From a virus, in IMG/VR virus record IMGVR_UViG_3300025030_001449, positions 1 to 64,000 of that record: a stretch of 64,000 nucleotides of DNA. One strand, given 5' to 3'. The position numbers and the translations under genes are program-made. How positions within the stretch are numbered: the stretch's first letter is position 1; every line of letters begins with the position of its first letter. This document shows positions 42,485-51,110 of this stretch, in pieces. The notes beneath the pieces were generated by a model that was not told the DNA's origin, did not search any database, and saw only the letters and a program-made list of their open reading frames with translations.

Positions 42485-43507
42485 TTAAATTGTTGGATCG
42501 ATTCCTGAAAATTGAGTTATTTCTTTTATAGGATCACCATCAAAATTACTGGAATCTACTTGTTTTGAATTTGGTGGTATTTGCCCAGGTGTATATAATA
42601 TTTTAATTGACCCAGAACACCAAGATTCCAGTCCTTTTCTTGTATTTCCCCCACAAATACTAATTGGTTGAGATATGTTATTTCCTGCTAAACTATTAAC
42701 ATTACTTGTTACTCTGTTGTTATTTAAATAATAAACCCTTCTGAATTGAGAAAAATTATTTTTAACAATGGTCCTGGCATCTTGAACTATAGAATCTAAT
42801 CTTCTTTTTGCTATTATAACATTTGTGTCATTAATTCCAGTTTGTCCTTTGGTATAATATAAAAATAATGGGCCAGTAACAGGACCAAATATAACATTAC
42901 CACCAAAATTCTTTTCACTATAAACGATTAATGTTGTATCAACATCTATAACTACTGCAACTAAAGTAGTTGTCATAGAAATTAAATTTTCAATATTATT
43001 ATATTTACCAGTACCCAGTCCGTTTCCATTAGTTCCTATTGTTTCATATATTCTTCCACCATCAATACTATAATTAAGTGGTTTGGCACCAACCATATCA
43101 AATCCTTGAAAGTGTACACCGCATTTAGTAAATTCAAATATATGAGACCTTGATAAATCAATATTATTTTTATTAACAATTAAAAAACTTGTTTGTTCTC
43201 TTATTTGTGTTGTATTCATACAAGACATTGCTGAAAGTGGTGTACCACTAACACTTGGGCCACTAATACCAGTAATATCTGGTATATTTCCTTCAGTTAA
43301 TATATTGCCAACAATTCCATCAATAACAGGATTTTTAGTTATATCGGGCGGAGTTCCTCCTTTTGCAATTAAATAATTTATATCTGGATCACCAAAACTA
43401 AATTTTTTAACAATAAGACCACTTTTATCATCACCAATAAGATATTTTCTCATATTTTCTGTTAATGATACTTTTAATGTACGAGTATTGGCACTTACAA
43501 ATCCCAT
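42485..43507 (-). CDS. Virion protein, FSFGD family
   Basis: 340 residues. The N-terminal domain (LKVSLTENMRKYLIGDDKSGLIVKKFSFGDPDINY) matches the proteins at 38464 and 40791. The rest is Gly/Thr-rich with a possible helical segment (DSIVQDARTIVKNNFSQFRRVYYL). Three paralogues in series suggest positions in one larger assembly. Its stop is five bases from the small plus-strand gene stop (convergent). Confidence 0.6.
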   Translation of the reverse strand: MGFVSANTRTLKVSLTENMRKYLIGDDKSGLIVKKFSFGDPDINYLIAKGGTPPDITKNPVIDGIVGNILTEGNIPDITGISGPSVSGTPLSAMSCMNTTQIREQTSFLIVNKNNIDLSRSHIFEFTKCGVHFQGFDMVGAKPLNYSIDGGRIYETIGTNGNGLGTGKYNNIENLISMTTTLVAVVIDVDTTLIVYSEKNFGGNVIFGPVTGPLFLYYTKGQTGINDTNVIIAKRRLDSIVQDARTIVKNNFSQFRRVYYLNNNRVTSNVNSLAGNNISQPISICGGNTRKGLESWCSGSIKILYTPGQIPPNSKQVDSSNFDGDPIKEITQFSGIDPTI

Positions 43508-43511
43508 TTGT

Positions 43512-44036
43512 TTAATTTTTTAATATTTCATAATTATCTTTTTTATCACTCCACATATGAAATTTTCCCTTAATATTATAAAACTCATAAGGAAAATGTT
43601 CCATCCAGTATGTTTCCTTTCCAAAATATACATTTATAACATTATTTGTGAAATTAACAGAATGAATATCAAAATAAAAAATTGAATCTAACCATATATT
43701 ACCTTTATTATTAAATATAATATTATTTCCCATTTTTTTGAGGAAAAGTAAAGTTACAGAACCTTTATTATTAAATTCAATATTATTTCCCATTCCTTTA
43801 AGAAATTTTAAATTTACATGACTATTATTATTAAACTCAACATTATCTGGAATATATGTTATTAATTTAGAATTTATATACTCACCACCAATAATAATTT
43901 TATTATTATCCTTTATTTTATAAGAAACGTTTTCCTTATCTAAAATATCAATAAATTCTTGTCTTTTAATATCTGATTCTAAAATAATATTTTCAATTAA
44001 TTTTTTAAATTGACTTTCTGTAATTATTATTTTCAT
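43512..44036 (-). CDS. Tagged repeat protein, copy 2 (two full repeats)
   Basis: 174 residues. It starts MKIIITESQFKKLIEN and carries two FNNxxxVxLxFLKxMGNNI units of 20 residues, then the family's closing FGKETYWMEHFPYEFYNIKG domain. A late-type box overlaps the spacer upstream. It is nearly identical to copies 1 and 3 outside the repeats, showing recent duplication and unit gain or loss. Function unknown. Confidence 0.65.
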   Translation of the reverse strand: MKIIITESQFKKLIENIILESDIKRQEFIDILDKENVSYKIKDNNKIIIGGEYINSKLITYIPDNVEFNNNSHVNLKFLKGMGNNIEFNNKGSVTLLFLKKMGNNIIFNNKGNIWLDSIFYFDIHSVNFTNNVINVYFGKETYWMEHFPYEFYNIKGKFHMWSDKKDNYEILKN

Positions 44037-44041
44037 ATTTT

Positions 44042-44053
44042 TATATAAATATC
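44042..44053 (-). promoter_or_regulatory. Late-type promoter box
   Basis: GATATTTATATA on the minus strand, six bases before the tagged repeat gene and immediately after the 836-residue gene's stop. Confidence 0.45.
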
Positions 44054-46564
44054 CTAGTATTTATTAATAATTGCATCGTTTGTATCAGTCTGGACTATTC
44101 TGCTAAAAGTAGTAGCAGAAATAACTTGATTTTTTAAATTTGTAAAATGTTTTTCGTTTGTTATTCTATAAATAAAAGTTTGATTATTCCCACTAATACT
44201 GGGGAGTGTAACACTGTATGTACTAGTATTGGCACTATAATTTGTTGTTGCGCTATAATGAACATTTCCAGTAAATGTAAATCCAGTATTTGTTGATGCC
44301 ACCAAATTCACTATAAATTTTCCTTTATTATCTATTGTTTTAGGAACAAACCAATCTATTTCTGGTGTTCTTGTGGTAAGTGAACCCTGAACTATTGTAT
44401 TTCCTGTTATTCCACTAAACGTATATCTTGGTTTAAGATAATATGCCAGTATTATATCATTTAATTCTAAAGTTGTTTGATTTAAAAATATTATTCTTGT
44501 TGCAAGCGATGACGATAAACCATAATCTTTTTTTGGTGTTAATTTAGCACCATTTAATATAACGCTTAAACTATTTTCATCTCCCACCTCAATATCAGTA
44601 TAATATTCATATATATTTTCTGTTGTATTAAAATATACTTTATTTGATGATTGCGCGCCAGTTGCTCCACTTATTATTGCTGCTGTAATCTGGTGTTGTT
44701 CGACATGAAATGCTTGTGCCAAACCAGTTCCTCTAACATATGAGGCAGTTATTGTATCTCCAGATTCATCATATATTTTATCTGTTAAATCAACAATTCT
44801 TTTATCCGCAAGCGTTGTGTTTATACTGGCACCAGTCCATTCATTACCAGGTTTTAAGGTTAAACCATTAACATTTACCTGGACATCTCCTAATGGTGAA
44901 TTAGATAATGTAAATCTTGTTTGTCCTCCTGCACCAATATCAAATTTTTCATGGACATAAGTTACTGTTGCAGCAGATGCCAGATCAGCAAAAGTAAATA
45001 CTGGTTCATCTGGACTTTTTAATGAAACAAAATATTCATCATATGTATCATCATATATTCTATAAGGTAAATTATTATTTAATACACTTCCAGTATTAAT
45101 TGTTATTCCTGTTAAACCCGATAATATAGTATTATCAAAAAAATAATCAACAAATCCTTTATATTGATTTTTATATTTATTTAAAGTAAAATCTTCATAT
45201 AAATTAAATTTATTTCTATTTTTTATTATTTCATTTTTATTTTCAAAGCTAAGAGTTTTACCAGTCAATACATCAGCAGTAATATTAAATTTAGGTTTTA
45301 TAATATATTCACCTTTATCTTCTAAATTTGAATTTGGTATTGAATCTATTATTGTCGGACTACTCCCTGTAAATCCAGAATATGGCAATTCTTTTTCATA
45401 TATTAATTTGTCAAATGCCCCGGTATATATATTTATTTTTCCCCCCATATTACTATCAAATTCACTTGAATAATAAACTGTATCTGGGGTTGTTATATTT
45501 GGTTCAAATATTAATTTTCCATTTTCAATAAAATTTTCTGATATACCACTAGTTACAGCACTTAATCCCATCCCAAAAGAGGACTTTGAAATATAAAATG
45601 GATGGTTTTCTGCATCAATATTAAAAGTATATTTATTTCCTCTATATAATTTTAATTCTTTACCTTCAATACCATCAACAATATAACTTAAAGTATCTGC
45701 AGATACTCTTGGAAATGATGTGGCTGTTGTTGCACTAAATTTTATGGGAAAATTAGTATCATCTAATTTATATGGAGGTGGTGTTGCTAATCTTTGCGTA
45801 GTATTTCCATAAGTATTTCCCTCTTTTACAAATATTTCCACACCCTCTATAATATCTGAAGTTTCATCCCAATCGGGCGTTCTTTTTAATGAAGATAATT
45901 CACCAACAGTATTAGCTATATATATTCCATTTTGACTTGATGTTGTTTGAGATCTGACAAGTACCCTATCTCCACTTAATAAAGTTTTGCCATTAAATGC
46001 AGCATTTCCAGAACCTACTGATGCAAGATTTATAATATTAGATACTGTTGCAACTCTTACATCTGATTTAAATGATAAAAATAACGGATGTTTAGATGTT
46101 TTTGAATTTACCTTTACATTATATGTTAATTTTGGATCAACATAATCTTTATTATATTTATAAACTTCATAACTCAATATATTTTTAGTTGTTGCAGTAG
46201 TACCAAATGATGTACTATCATAATAATTAAAATCTAAAAATTGAGTATTACCAGTGAAAATAAAATTAATACTTTTACCAGTAAATGCTGTCATATTATA
46301 TGGAAAAAATCCTTTGCTTGTTCCTGATATTGAATCTGTTATTCCGCTAGCAATCTTTGTTCCACCAGAAATATCATATCCCTGGGTTAGAACATCAAAT
46401 TCAACAATATTTGATAATAATTGAAAGTCTGGTTTTTTTGTTGCTAATTTTTGTCCAGATATTGGATTCATACCAGAACCACCCATATCCCCACTCACAA
46501 TAGAAAACTCATCAGTTTCTATTGTTCTTTGTCCCATTCCTAACTTACCAACTATAGTTCCCAT
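44054..46564 (-). CDS. Large tail-fibre-like virion protein
   Basis: 836 residues. It contains the fibre module LASVGSGNAAFNGKTL, LLSGDRVLVRSQTTSSQNGIY (as separate neighbouring segments) and EGVEIFVKEGNTYGNTT, widespread in phage tail fibres. Two later units have a VNGLTLKPG / LNGAKLTPKKDY pattern, also seen in fibre or adhesin shafts. The whole chain is Gly/Ser/Thr/Asn-rich. It is likely involved in host contact. It is flanked on both sides by tagged repeat protein genes. Confidence 0.65.
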   Translation of the reverse strand: MGTIVGKLGMGQRTIETDEFSIVSGDMGGSGMNPISGQKLATKKPDFQLLSNIVEFDVLTQGYDISGGTKIASGITDSISGTSKGFFPYNMTAFTGKSINFIFTGNTQFLDFNYYDSTSFGTTATTKNILSYEVYKYNKDYVDPKLTYNVKVNSKTSKHPLFLSFKSDVRVATVSNIINLASVGSGNAAFNGKTLLSGDRVLVRSQTTSSQNGIYIANTVGELSSLKRTPDWDETSDIIEGVEIFVKEGNTYGNTTQRLATPPPYKLDDTNFPIKFSATTATSFPRVSADTLSYIVDGIEGKELKLYRGNKYTFNIDAENHPFYISKSSFGMGLSAVTSGISENFIENGKLIFEPNITTPDTVYYSSEFDSNMGGKINIYTGAFDKLIYEKELPYSGFTGSSPTIIDSIPNSNLEDKGEYIIKPKFNITADVLTGKTLSFENKNEIIKNRNKFNLYEDFTLNKYKNQYKGFVDYFFDNTILSGLTGITINTGSVLNNNLPYRIYDDTYDEYFVSLKSPDEPVFTFADLASAATVTYVHEKFDIGAGGQTRFTLSNSPLGDVQVNVNGLTLKPGNEWTGASINTTLADKRIVDLTDKIYDESGDTITASYVRGTGLAQAFHVEQHQITAAIISGATGAQSSNKVYFNTTENIYEYYTDIEVGDENSLSVILNGAKLTPKKDYGLSSSLATRIIFLNQTTLELNDIILAYYLKPRYTFSGITGNTIVQGSLTTRTPEIDWFVPKTIDNKGKFIVNLVASTNTGFTFTGNVHYSATTNYSANTSTYSVTLPSISGNNQTFIYRITNEKHFTNLKNQVISATTFSRIVQTDTNDAIINKY

Positions 46565-46565
46565 T

Positions 46566-47147
46566 TTATTTTATTATTTCCCATTCATCTTTTTTATCAT
46601 TCCACATTTTAAAATTTCCTTTAATATTATATATCTGATAAGGAAATTCATTCATCCAGAATAATTCTTTTCCAAAATATACATCCCCAACATTATTTGT
46701 GAAATTAACGGAATTAATGTTAAACCATATAATTGAAGTTAACCATACATTATCTTTATTATTAAATATAATATTATTTCCCACCCCTTTAAGAAAAGGG
46801 AAATATACATAACCATCATTATTAAACTTAATATTATTTCCCATTTCTTTAAGAGAAGGTAAATCTACATAACCATTATTATTAAACACAATATTATTTC
46901 CCACCCCTTTAAGAAAAGGGAAATATACATAATCATCATTATTAAACACAACATTATCTGGAATATATGTTATTAATTTAGAATATATATTCTTACCACC
47001 AATAATAATCTTATTGTCATTATTTATTTCATAAGAAATATTTTCCTGATTTAATATATCAATAAATTCTTTTCTTTTTGAATCTGATTCTAAAATAATA
47101 TTTTCAATTAATCTTTTAAATTGACTTTCTGTGATTATTATTTTCAT
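46566..47147 (-). CDS. Tagged repeat protein, copy 3 (three full repeats)
   Basis: 193 residues. It opens MKIIITESQFKRLIEN and carries three 20-residue FNNxxYVxxPxLKxxGNNI units. At DNA level two units 120 bases apart are almost identical. The closing domain has FGKELFWMNEFPYQIYNIKG. It has no promoter of its own and is probably read from the 825-residue gene's transcript. Function unknown. Confidence 0.65.
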   Translation of the reverse strand: MKIIITESQFKRLIENIILESDSKRKEFIDILNQENISYEINNDNKIIIGGKNIYSKLITYIPDNVVFNNDDYVYFPFLKGVGNNIVFNNNGYVDLPSLKEMGNNIKFNNDGYVYFPFLKGVGNNIIFNNKDNVWLTSIIWFNINSVNFTNNVGDVYFGKELFWMNEFPYQIYNIKGNFKMWNDKKDEWEIIK

Positions 47148-47148
47148 A

Positions 47149-49626
47149 TTAATCTATATGTTTACTTGAAAAGTTTGATTGCCAAAATCCTTCAGTATCA
47201 ACCAATGTCCCAGTATTTCCTTCTCTAACTGGTATATTCTTTCCTTCTATACAAAAAGTACATATTGAACCACTAATATCTTTTGGTTGATCTTCTTGAA
47301 ATTCTGATCCATCATTTATTCCATGCCTATAAACAAATTTTTGTCTGTTAAATACTGTATTTCTATATCTTTCACCGTTTTCCCATATTGTTGTTGATGG
47401 GATTAACTGATCAATTAAATCAAACCAATAATTTTCCAATAAATCAATATATTTAATTACCTTTGGTACATTTAATGCTTTACTTTGTAAATTACCTTCA
47501 GTTTGACTTCTGTAATAATAATCAAAATAAAGTTTTCTTAATGTGGGATATCCACCACCCTTATTATCTGAAATTACTTTTCTGTTTTTTACATCAATAA
47601 AATGAGAATATATTTTATTTATATATTGTGCAAAACTTAAATTGGCAACATTAAATTTTGTATATTTATCATCAGGATATGGATATGTTCTACCAGTGGG
47701 AGAAACTGGATAATCAAAAGATAATTTATTATAATTATAAACATCACATTCTATTGCTTTTGCAACATCCAAATTCATATCAACTTCTTTTGTGTTTAAT
47801 ATTAATTCACTTCTTCCAGAATAATCTGCTTGTCTTGTTAAACTTCTATTATAAACTCTATGTTCATTATCTTTAGTTGAATAAACCCATGATTTTTTAT
47901 CATCTGGTACTTTATTAAGTTGAAATCCTGCTAATATATATGGTTCAAAGTAAGATTGTCCCCCATCATATGGTCCAAGATGAATTCCAACTGATTGATC
48001 TTTTTTGCCTAAAACATCAATTTCTTCTCTCCATCTTCCAAATTGTTGAAAATAATAATCTGGTTTATTCTCAGGTATTGCAGGAAATCCCTCATCATCA
48101 AAAAAATCTGTTAATCCAGATAATGATTGATCGTTTGGATTTATTTTACCAGAGACAAGATAAACATGTTCATTTATATCAATTAAACAATCTGGGGCCC
48201 CAATAAATTTAAGTAAAAATTCCAATACTTTTCTTGTCCCTTTTGATTTAAATAACCAATTAGTATTTAATACAATTCTTCTCCATAATTCAATATCCAT
48301 CTCAGCTGGCGTGAAATTTTTTGAATGACCACTAAAAGATATTCTACTACTTGTTTTACCTAAAAATGAAGTTAATAAATCTTCTTCTCCAACACTTTTT
48401 AAAACCCCCCATCCTAATGTTTTTGCTAAATTTTTAACTAATTGATCTGGAATATTTTCTTTTTTATCATAAGTAATTCTATTGGCAAATGCAAGACCAT
48501 CAATAAATGTTTTAACCTCATCAAATTCTCTACCATAAATTTTTAATAGTTTATCTATTTTTCCATCAGGAGTATCAAATTCTTTAAGCGCTGTTGTTGT
48601 AAAAAACCTTGCAACTAAATTTGTTTTATATGCGTCTTGCTTATCTGCCAGTAACAATAAACTTTCCAAATAATCTTTATAATTGTCTGTATCAATATCT
48701 AAATTATATCCATCTTTTACTGGCCAAGTAAATTGTTTGTTGATTAATACAATTCTACCACTTTCAGTTTCTATTGGGTCTTGAAATTCTGCAGTAAATT
48801 TTGGTTTTACTTCTCTGTTTAAAACATAACTTTCAAAATTACCTAAACCATTAAAAAATTCTTCAACATGTTGATATCTGGGTTTTATGTGATAAGTTGT
48901 TGATAGTGTAGTAGTTGTACCAGTAATGGAGGGAAAAACATTTCCTTTTGTTTTAAACCATAAATTTTTATCTGTGTCTGTACTTCCTGTAAATGAAATA
49001 ACATCAAATTCTTTATTATTACTATTTAAAACAGAATATCTTTTAAAATATTTTTTAATATTTTTAAAATTCTTTTCAGATTTGAAATCCGTTAAATTTG
49101 ATAAAGAATCAAAGGTTTCCAATGATTTTGAATCTTCTCTATAAATTAATTGAAATTTATTCTCAATAAAATCTGTGGGGGTTCTAAATGTTGCCTCATC
49201 TAATGTCTGATTATAAGAATAATTTAAAACAGTATTTTTTGTTTCTGTATTCTGGATATTATTTAGATATAATGCACCAGGGAATTTAAGTATAATTTCA
49301 GAAAGTGATACTCTAATAAATTCTCTGAGTGAACCAAAATAAGCATAATTTGATATATTACTTCTATCAATATTAAGAACTACATCTATATTATTTGAAA
49401 GTAGGGTTTTAGCTTCTTTTACATCATTTAATTTTAATGATTCTAATGTGATAGCAGTTGAAAAAATTCCAAGTTTCCCCTCATATTTTTTAGATACTTT
49501 GGGAGATAAATCTGTGGTTGTGGAAAAATTACCAATCTGTGATATTATACTACCTTCTGTAACTTTAAAATTAATTAAATTTGAATTATCAATATTTTTT
49601 CCTACTATCTTTGTCTTTTTTGCCAT
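47149..49626 (-). CDS. Baseplate wedge-like protein
   Basis: 825 residues. The middle region (KIDKLLKIYGREFDEVKTFIDGLAFANRITYD, then LAKTLGWGVLKS, and ELWRRIVLNTNWLFKSKGTRKVLEFLLKFIGAP) follows the pattern of tail protein I / T4 wedge components that link tail fibres to the baseplate. N- and C-terminal thirds are beta-rich and specific. A late promoter with upstream T-run precedes it. Confidence 0.6.
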   Translation of the reverse strand: MAKKTKIVGKNIDNSNLINFKVTEGSIISQIGNFSTTTDLSPKVSKKYEGKLGIFSTAITLESLKLNDVKEAKTLLSNNIDVVLNIDRSNISNYAYFGSLREFIRVSLSEIILKFPGALYLNNIQNTETKNTVLNYSYNQTLDEATFRTPTDFIENKFQLIYREDSKSLETFDSLSNLTDFKSEKNFKNIKKYFKRYSVLNSNNKEFDVISFTGSTDTDKNLWFKTKGNVFPSITGTTTTLSTTYHIKPRYQHVEEFFNGLGNFESYVLNREVKPKFTAEFQDPIETESGRIVLINKQFTWPVKDGYNLDIDTDNYKDYLESLLLLADKQDAYKTNLVARFFTTTALKEFDTPDGKIDKLLKIYGREFDEVKTFIDGLAFANRITYDKKENIPDQLVKNLAKTLGWGVLKSVGEEDLLTSFLGKTSSRISFSGHSKNFTPAEMDIELWRRIVLNTNWLFKSKGTRKVLEFLLKFIGAPDCLIDINEHVYLVSGKINPNDQSLSGLTDFFDDEGFPAIPENKPDYYFQQFGRWREEIDVLGKKDQSVGIHLGPYDGGQSYFEPYILAGFQLNKVPDDKKSWVYSTKDNEHRVYNRSLTRQADYSGRSELILNTKEVDMNLDVAKAIECDVYNYNKLSFDYPVSPTGRTYPYPDDKYTKFNVANLSFAQYINKIYSHFIDVKNRKVISDNKGGGYPTLRKLYFDYYYRSQTEGNLQSKALNVPKVIKYIDLLENYWFDLIDQLIPSTTIWENGERYRNTVFNRQKFVYRHGINDGSEFQEDQPKDISGSICTFCIEGKNIPVREGNTGTLVDTEGFWQSNFSSKHID

Positions 49627-49646
49627 TTATCTAAAAGTATATTTTT

Positions 49647-49674
49647 TATATAAATATTTGATTTATCAAAAAAC
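49647..49674 (-). promoter_or_regulatory. Late-type promoter
   Basis: ATTTATATA from 49655 on the minus strand, with GTTTTTT starting 19 bases upstream at 49674. Confidence 0.55.
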
Positions 49675-49713
49675 TAATTAAATATTCAATATGAGTTGAA
49701 AAACAAAAACTTA

Positions 49714-50154
49714 TTATTTAACCAAAACTAAAACAGTCAAAATCCCCACACCAACTATTAATACTTTATTGAAAAAAACATTTCTATTTAATTTCTTTTC
49801 AATTTTCTTATTCTTATCAGTTAATTCACTTACAATTCCATCTTTTTCATTTATAATTTTACCTTTTAGTATTAATTGTTCTTTTAAATTATTTATAAGT
49901 TCCTTATCTTGAATAATAACTAATTCATAGTCAGATACTTGTCTATTTAAAGAATCAGTAAGTTCTTTATATTTATCTTTTTCTAATTTTAATACATTTA
50001 ATTTTTTAACCTGGTCAATAGTTAACAATAATAAAGTATCATTATTCTCACTAATATACAATTTAGGATACTCATTACTGGTTAATCCAGGTTGAGAAAT
50101 ACTTAATTGTGCTATCAGTAGAAAGATTATTAATATCAGAAATTTTCTTATCAT
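49714..50154 (-). CDS. Exported coiled-coil protein, spanin-like partner
   Basis: 146 residues. An N-terminal signal peptide (FLILIIFLLIAQLSIS) is followed by a periplasmic coiled coil (about 65-120) and a C-terminal hydrophobic helix (VLIVGVGILTVLVLV). No lipobox cysteine is present, so it is not a standard outer-membrane spanin. Its first 80 bases overlap the preceding gene in another frame, the nested arrangement known from Rz/Rz1 lysis genes. Confidence 0.5.
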   Translation of the reverse strand: MIRKFLILIIFLLIAQLSISQPGLTSNEYPKLYISENNDTLLLLTIDQVKKLNVLKLEKDKYKELTDSLNRQVSDYELVIIQDKELINNLKEQLILKGKIINEKDGIVSELTDKNKKIEKKLNRNVFFNKVLIVGVGILTVLVLVK

Positions 50155-50419
50155 AATTTTTATATATTATTTTTATATTTTCTTTTCTTGTTTCGATATT
50201 AAAAAGTGAACTATCTCTTTGTTTTTCCAAAATATTATAAATGGAATCCTTTTCATTTATTTGTTTTTCTAATAATTTTATTTTTTCTTCTTGTTTTGAT
50301 ATCTCAATATCATATTTATCATATTTTGGATTATACTTATATAAGAAAAAATATCCCAAAGCACACATCCCAATAATAACTAAAATATATTTAGCGTCTT
50401 TATTTAATTCAATTTTCAT
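50075..50419 (-). CDS. Inner-membrane coiled-coil protein, i-spanin-like
   Basis: 114 residues. One N-terminal transmembrane helix (YILVIIGMCALGYFFLY) is followed by a long periplasmic coil (EKIKLLEKQINEKDSIYNILEKQ), as in Rz-type inner-membrane spanins that help disrupt the envelope during lysis. Its 3' end overlaps the next gene, which starts inside it. An HNH gene lies just upstream, and the first 20 bases of this gene are duplicated beyond that HNH gene. Confidence 0.55.
   Translation of the reverse strand: MKIELNKDAKYILVIIGMCALGYFFLYKYNPKYDKYDIEISKQEEKIKLLEKQINEKDSIYNILEKQRDSSLFNIETRKENIKIIYKNYDKKISDINNLSTDSTIKYFSTWINQ
50400..50419 (-). repeat. 20-bp direct repeat flanking the HNH gene, downstream copy
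   Basis: TTATTTAATTCAATTTTCAT: the first codons of the i-spanin-like gene on the minus strand. An identical copy is at 51088-51107. Confidence 0.9.
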
Positions 50420-51065
50420 TATTTTTAACCCAATTTAACTTATTACTTTTTTGTCTATTATCTTCAGTACTTAATGGTTGTAAATTTGTCCAATGAAAAC
50501 ATTTTTTTTGTTCCTCTTCAATTGAAAAATTAAAGGAACTACAAGGTATGATATGGTCTACTTCCCAGTATGAACCATAGTTATCCCAACTCATACTTTC
50601 ATCAAATTGATTTTCCAAATATATTTTTAAATCTTTGATTGAAGATCCAATTAAATTAATAGTTGAATTTGACTTTATATTTCTTTTTAATGCATTACTT
50701 AATCTGTTCCGTAGGTTATATGTTAATTTGAAGGTGGGATCTTCTTTTCTTCTTTTTTTATTATAATTTTTATTTCTTTCTTTTACTTTATCAAGGTTGT
50801 TCAAATAATATTTTTTATTATAATCTGGATTATTTTCCTTCCATTTTTTCTTAATTTCTTTATTTTTTTCAGGATTATTCAATACCCATTTTTTACGTTT
50901 TTCTTTTAATTTTTCAGGGTTATTTAAATAATATTTTTTATTTATTTCTTTAATGCAATTTTTGCAAGTATTAAAATAACAACCCTTCGTTTTATTATAA
51001 TAATAATCTTCAATTGGTTTTTCAACATCACACTTAATACATTGTTTTAATCCACTATTATACAT
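50409..51065 (-). CDS. HNH endonuclease (free-standing, homing type)
   Basis: 218 residues. The N terminus has CIKCDVEKP and CKNCIKE zinc knuckles. A repetitive basic middle part (NNPEKLKEKRKKW and similar, about 14-residue units) probably binds DNA. The HNH core is WEVDHIIPCSSFN with FHWTNLQPLSTEDNRQKSNK. The 3' end overlaps the i-spanin-like gene by 11 bases. Flanking 20-bp repeats show that it was inserted at that gene's start. Confidence 0.85.
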   Translation of the reverse strand: MYNSGLKQCIKCDVEKPIEDYYYNKTKGCYFNTCKNCIKEINKKYYLNNPEKLKEKRKKWVLNNPEKNKEIKKKWKENNPDYNKKYYLNNLDKVKERNKNYNKKRRKEDPTFKLTYNLRNRLSNALKRNIKSNSTINLIGSSIKDLKIYLENQFDESMSWDNYGSYWEVDHIIPCSSFNFSIEEEQKKCFHWTNLQPLSTEDNRQKSNKLNWVKNNEN

Positions 51066-51087
51066 AATTTATTTTTTCCTTTTTACG

Positions 51088-51107
51088 TTATTTAATTCAA
51101 TTTTCAT
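51088..51107 (-). repeat. 20-bp direct repeat flanking the HNH gene, upstream copy
   Basis: Identical to 50400-50419. On the minus strand it starts an ATG frame (MKIELN) that now ends after 12 codons at 51069, a remnant of the original spanin start. Confidence 0.9.
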
Positions 51108-51110
51108 ATT

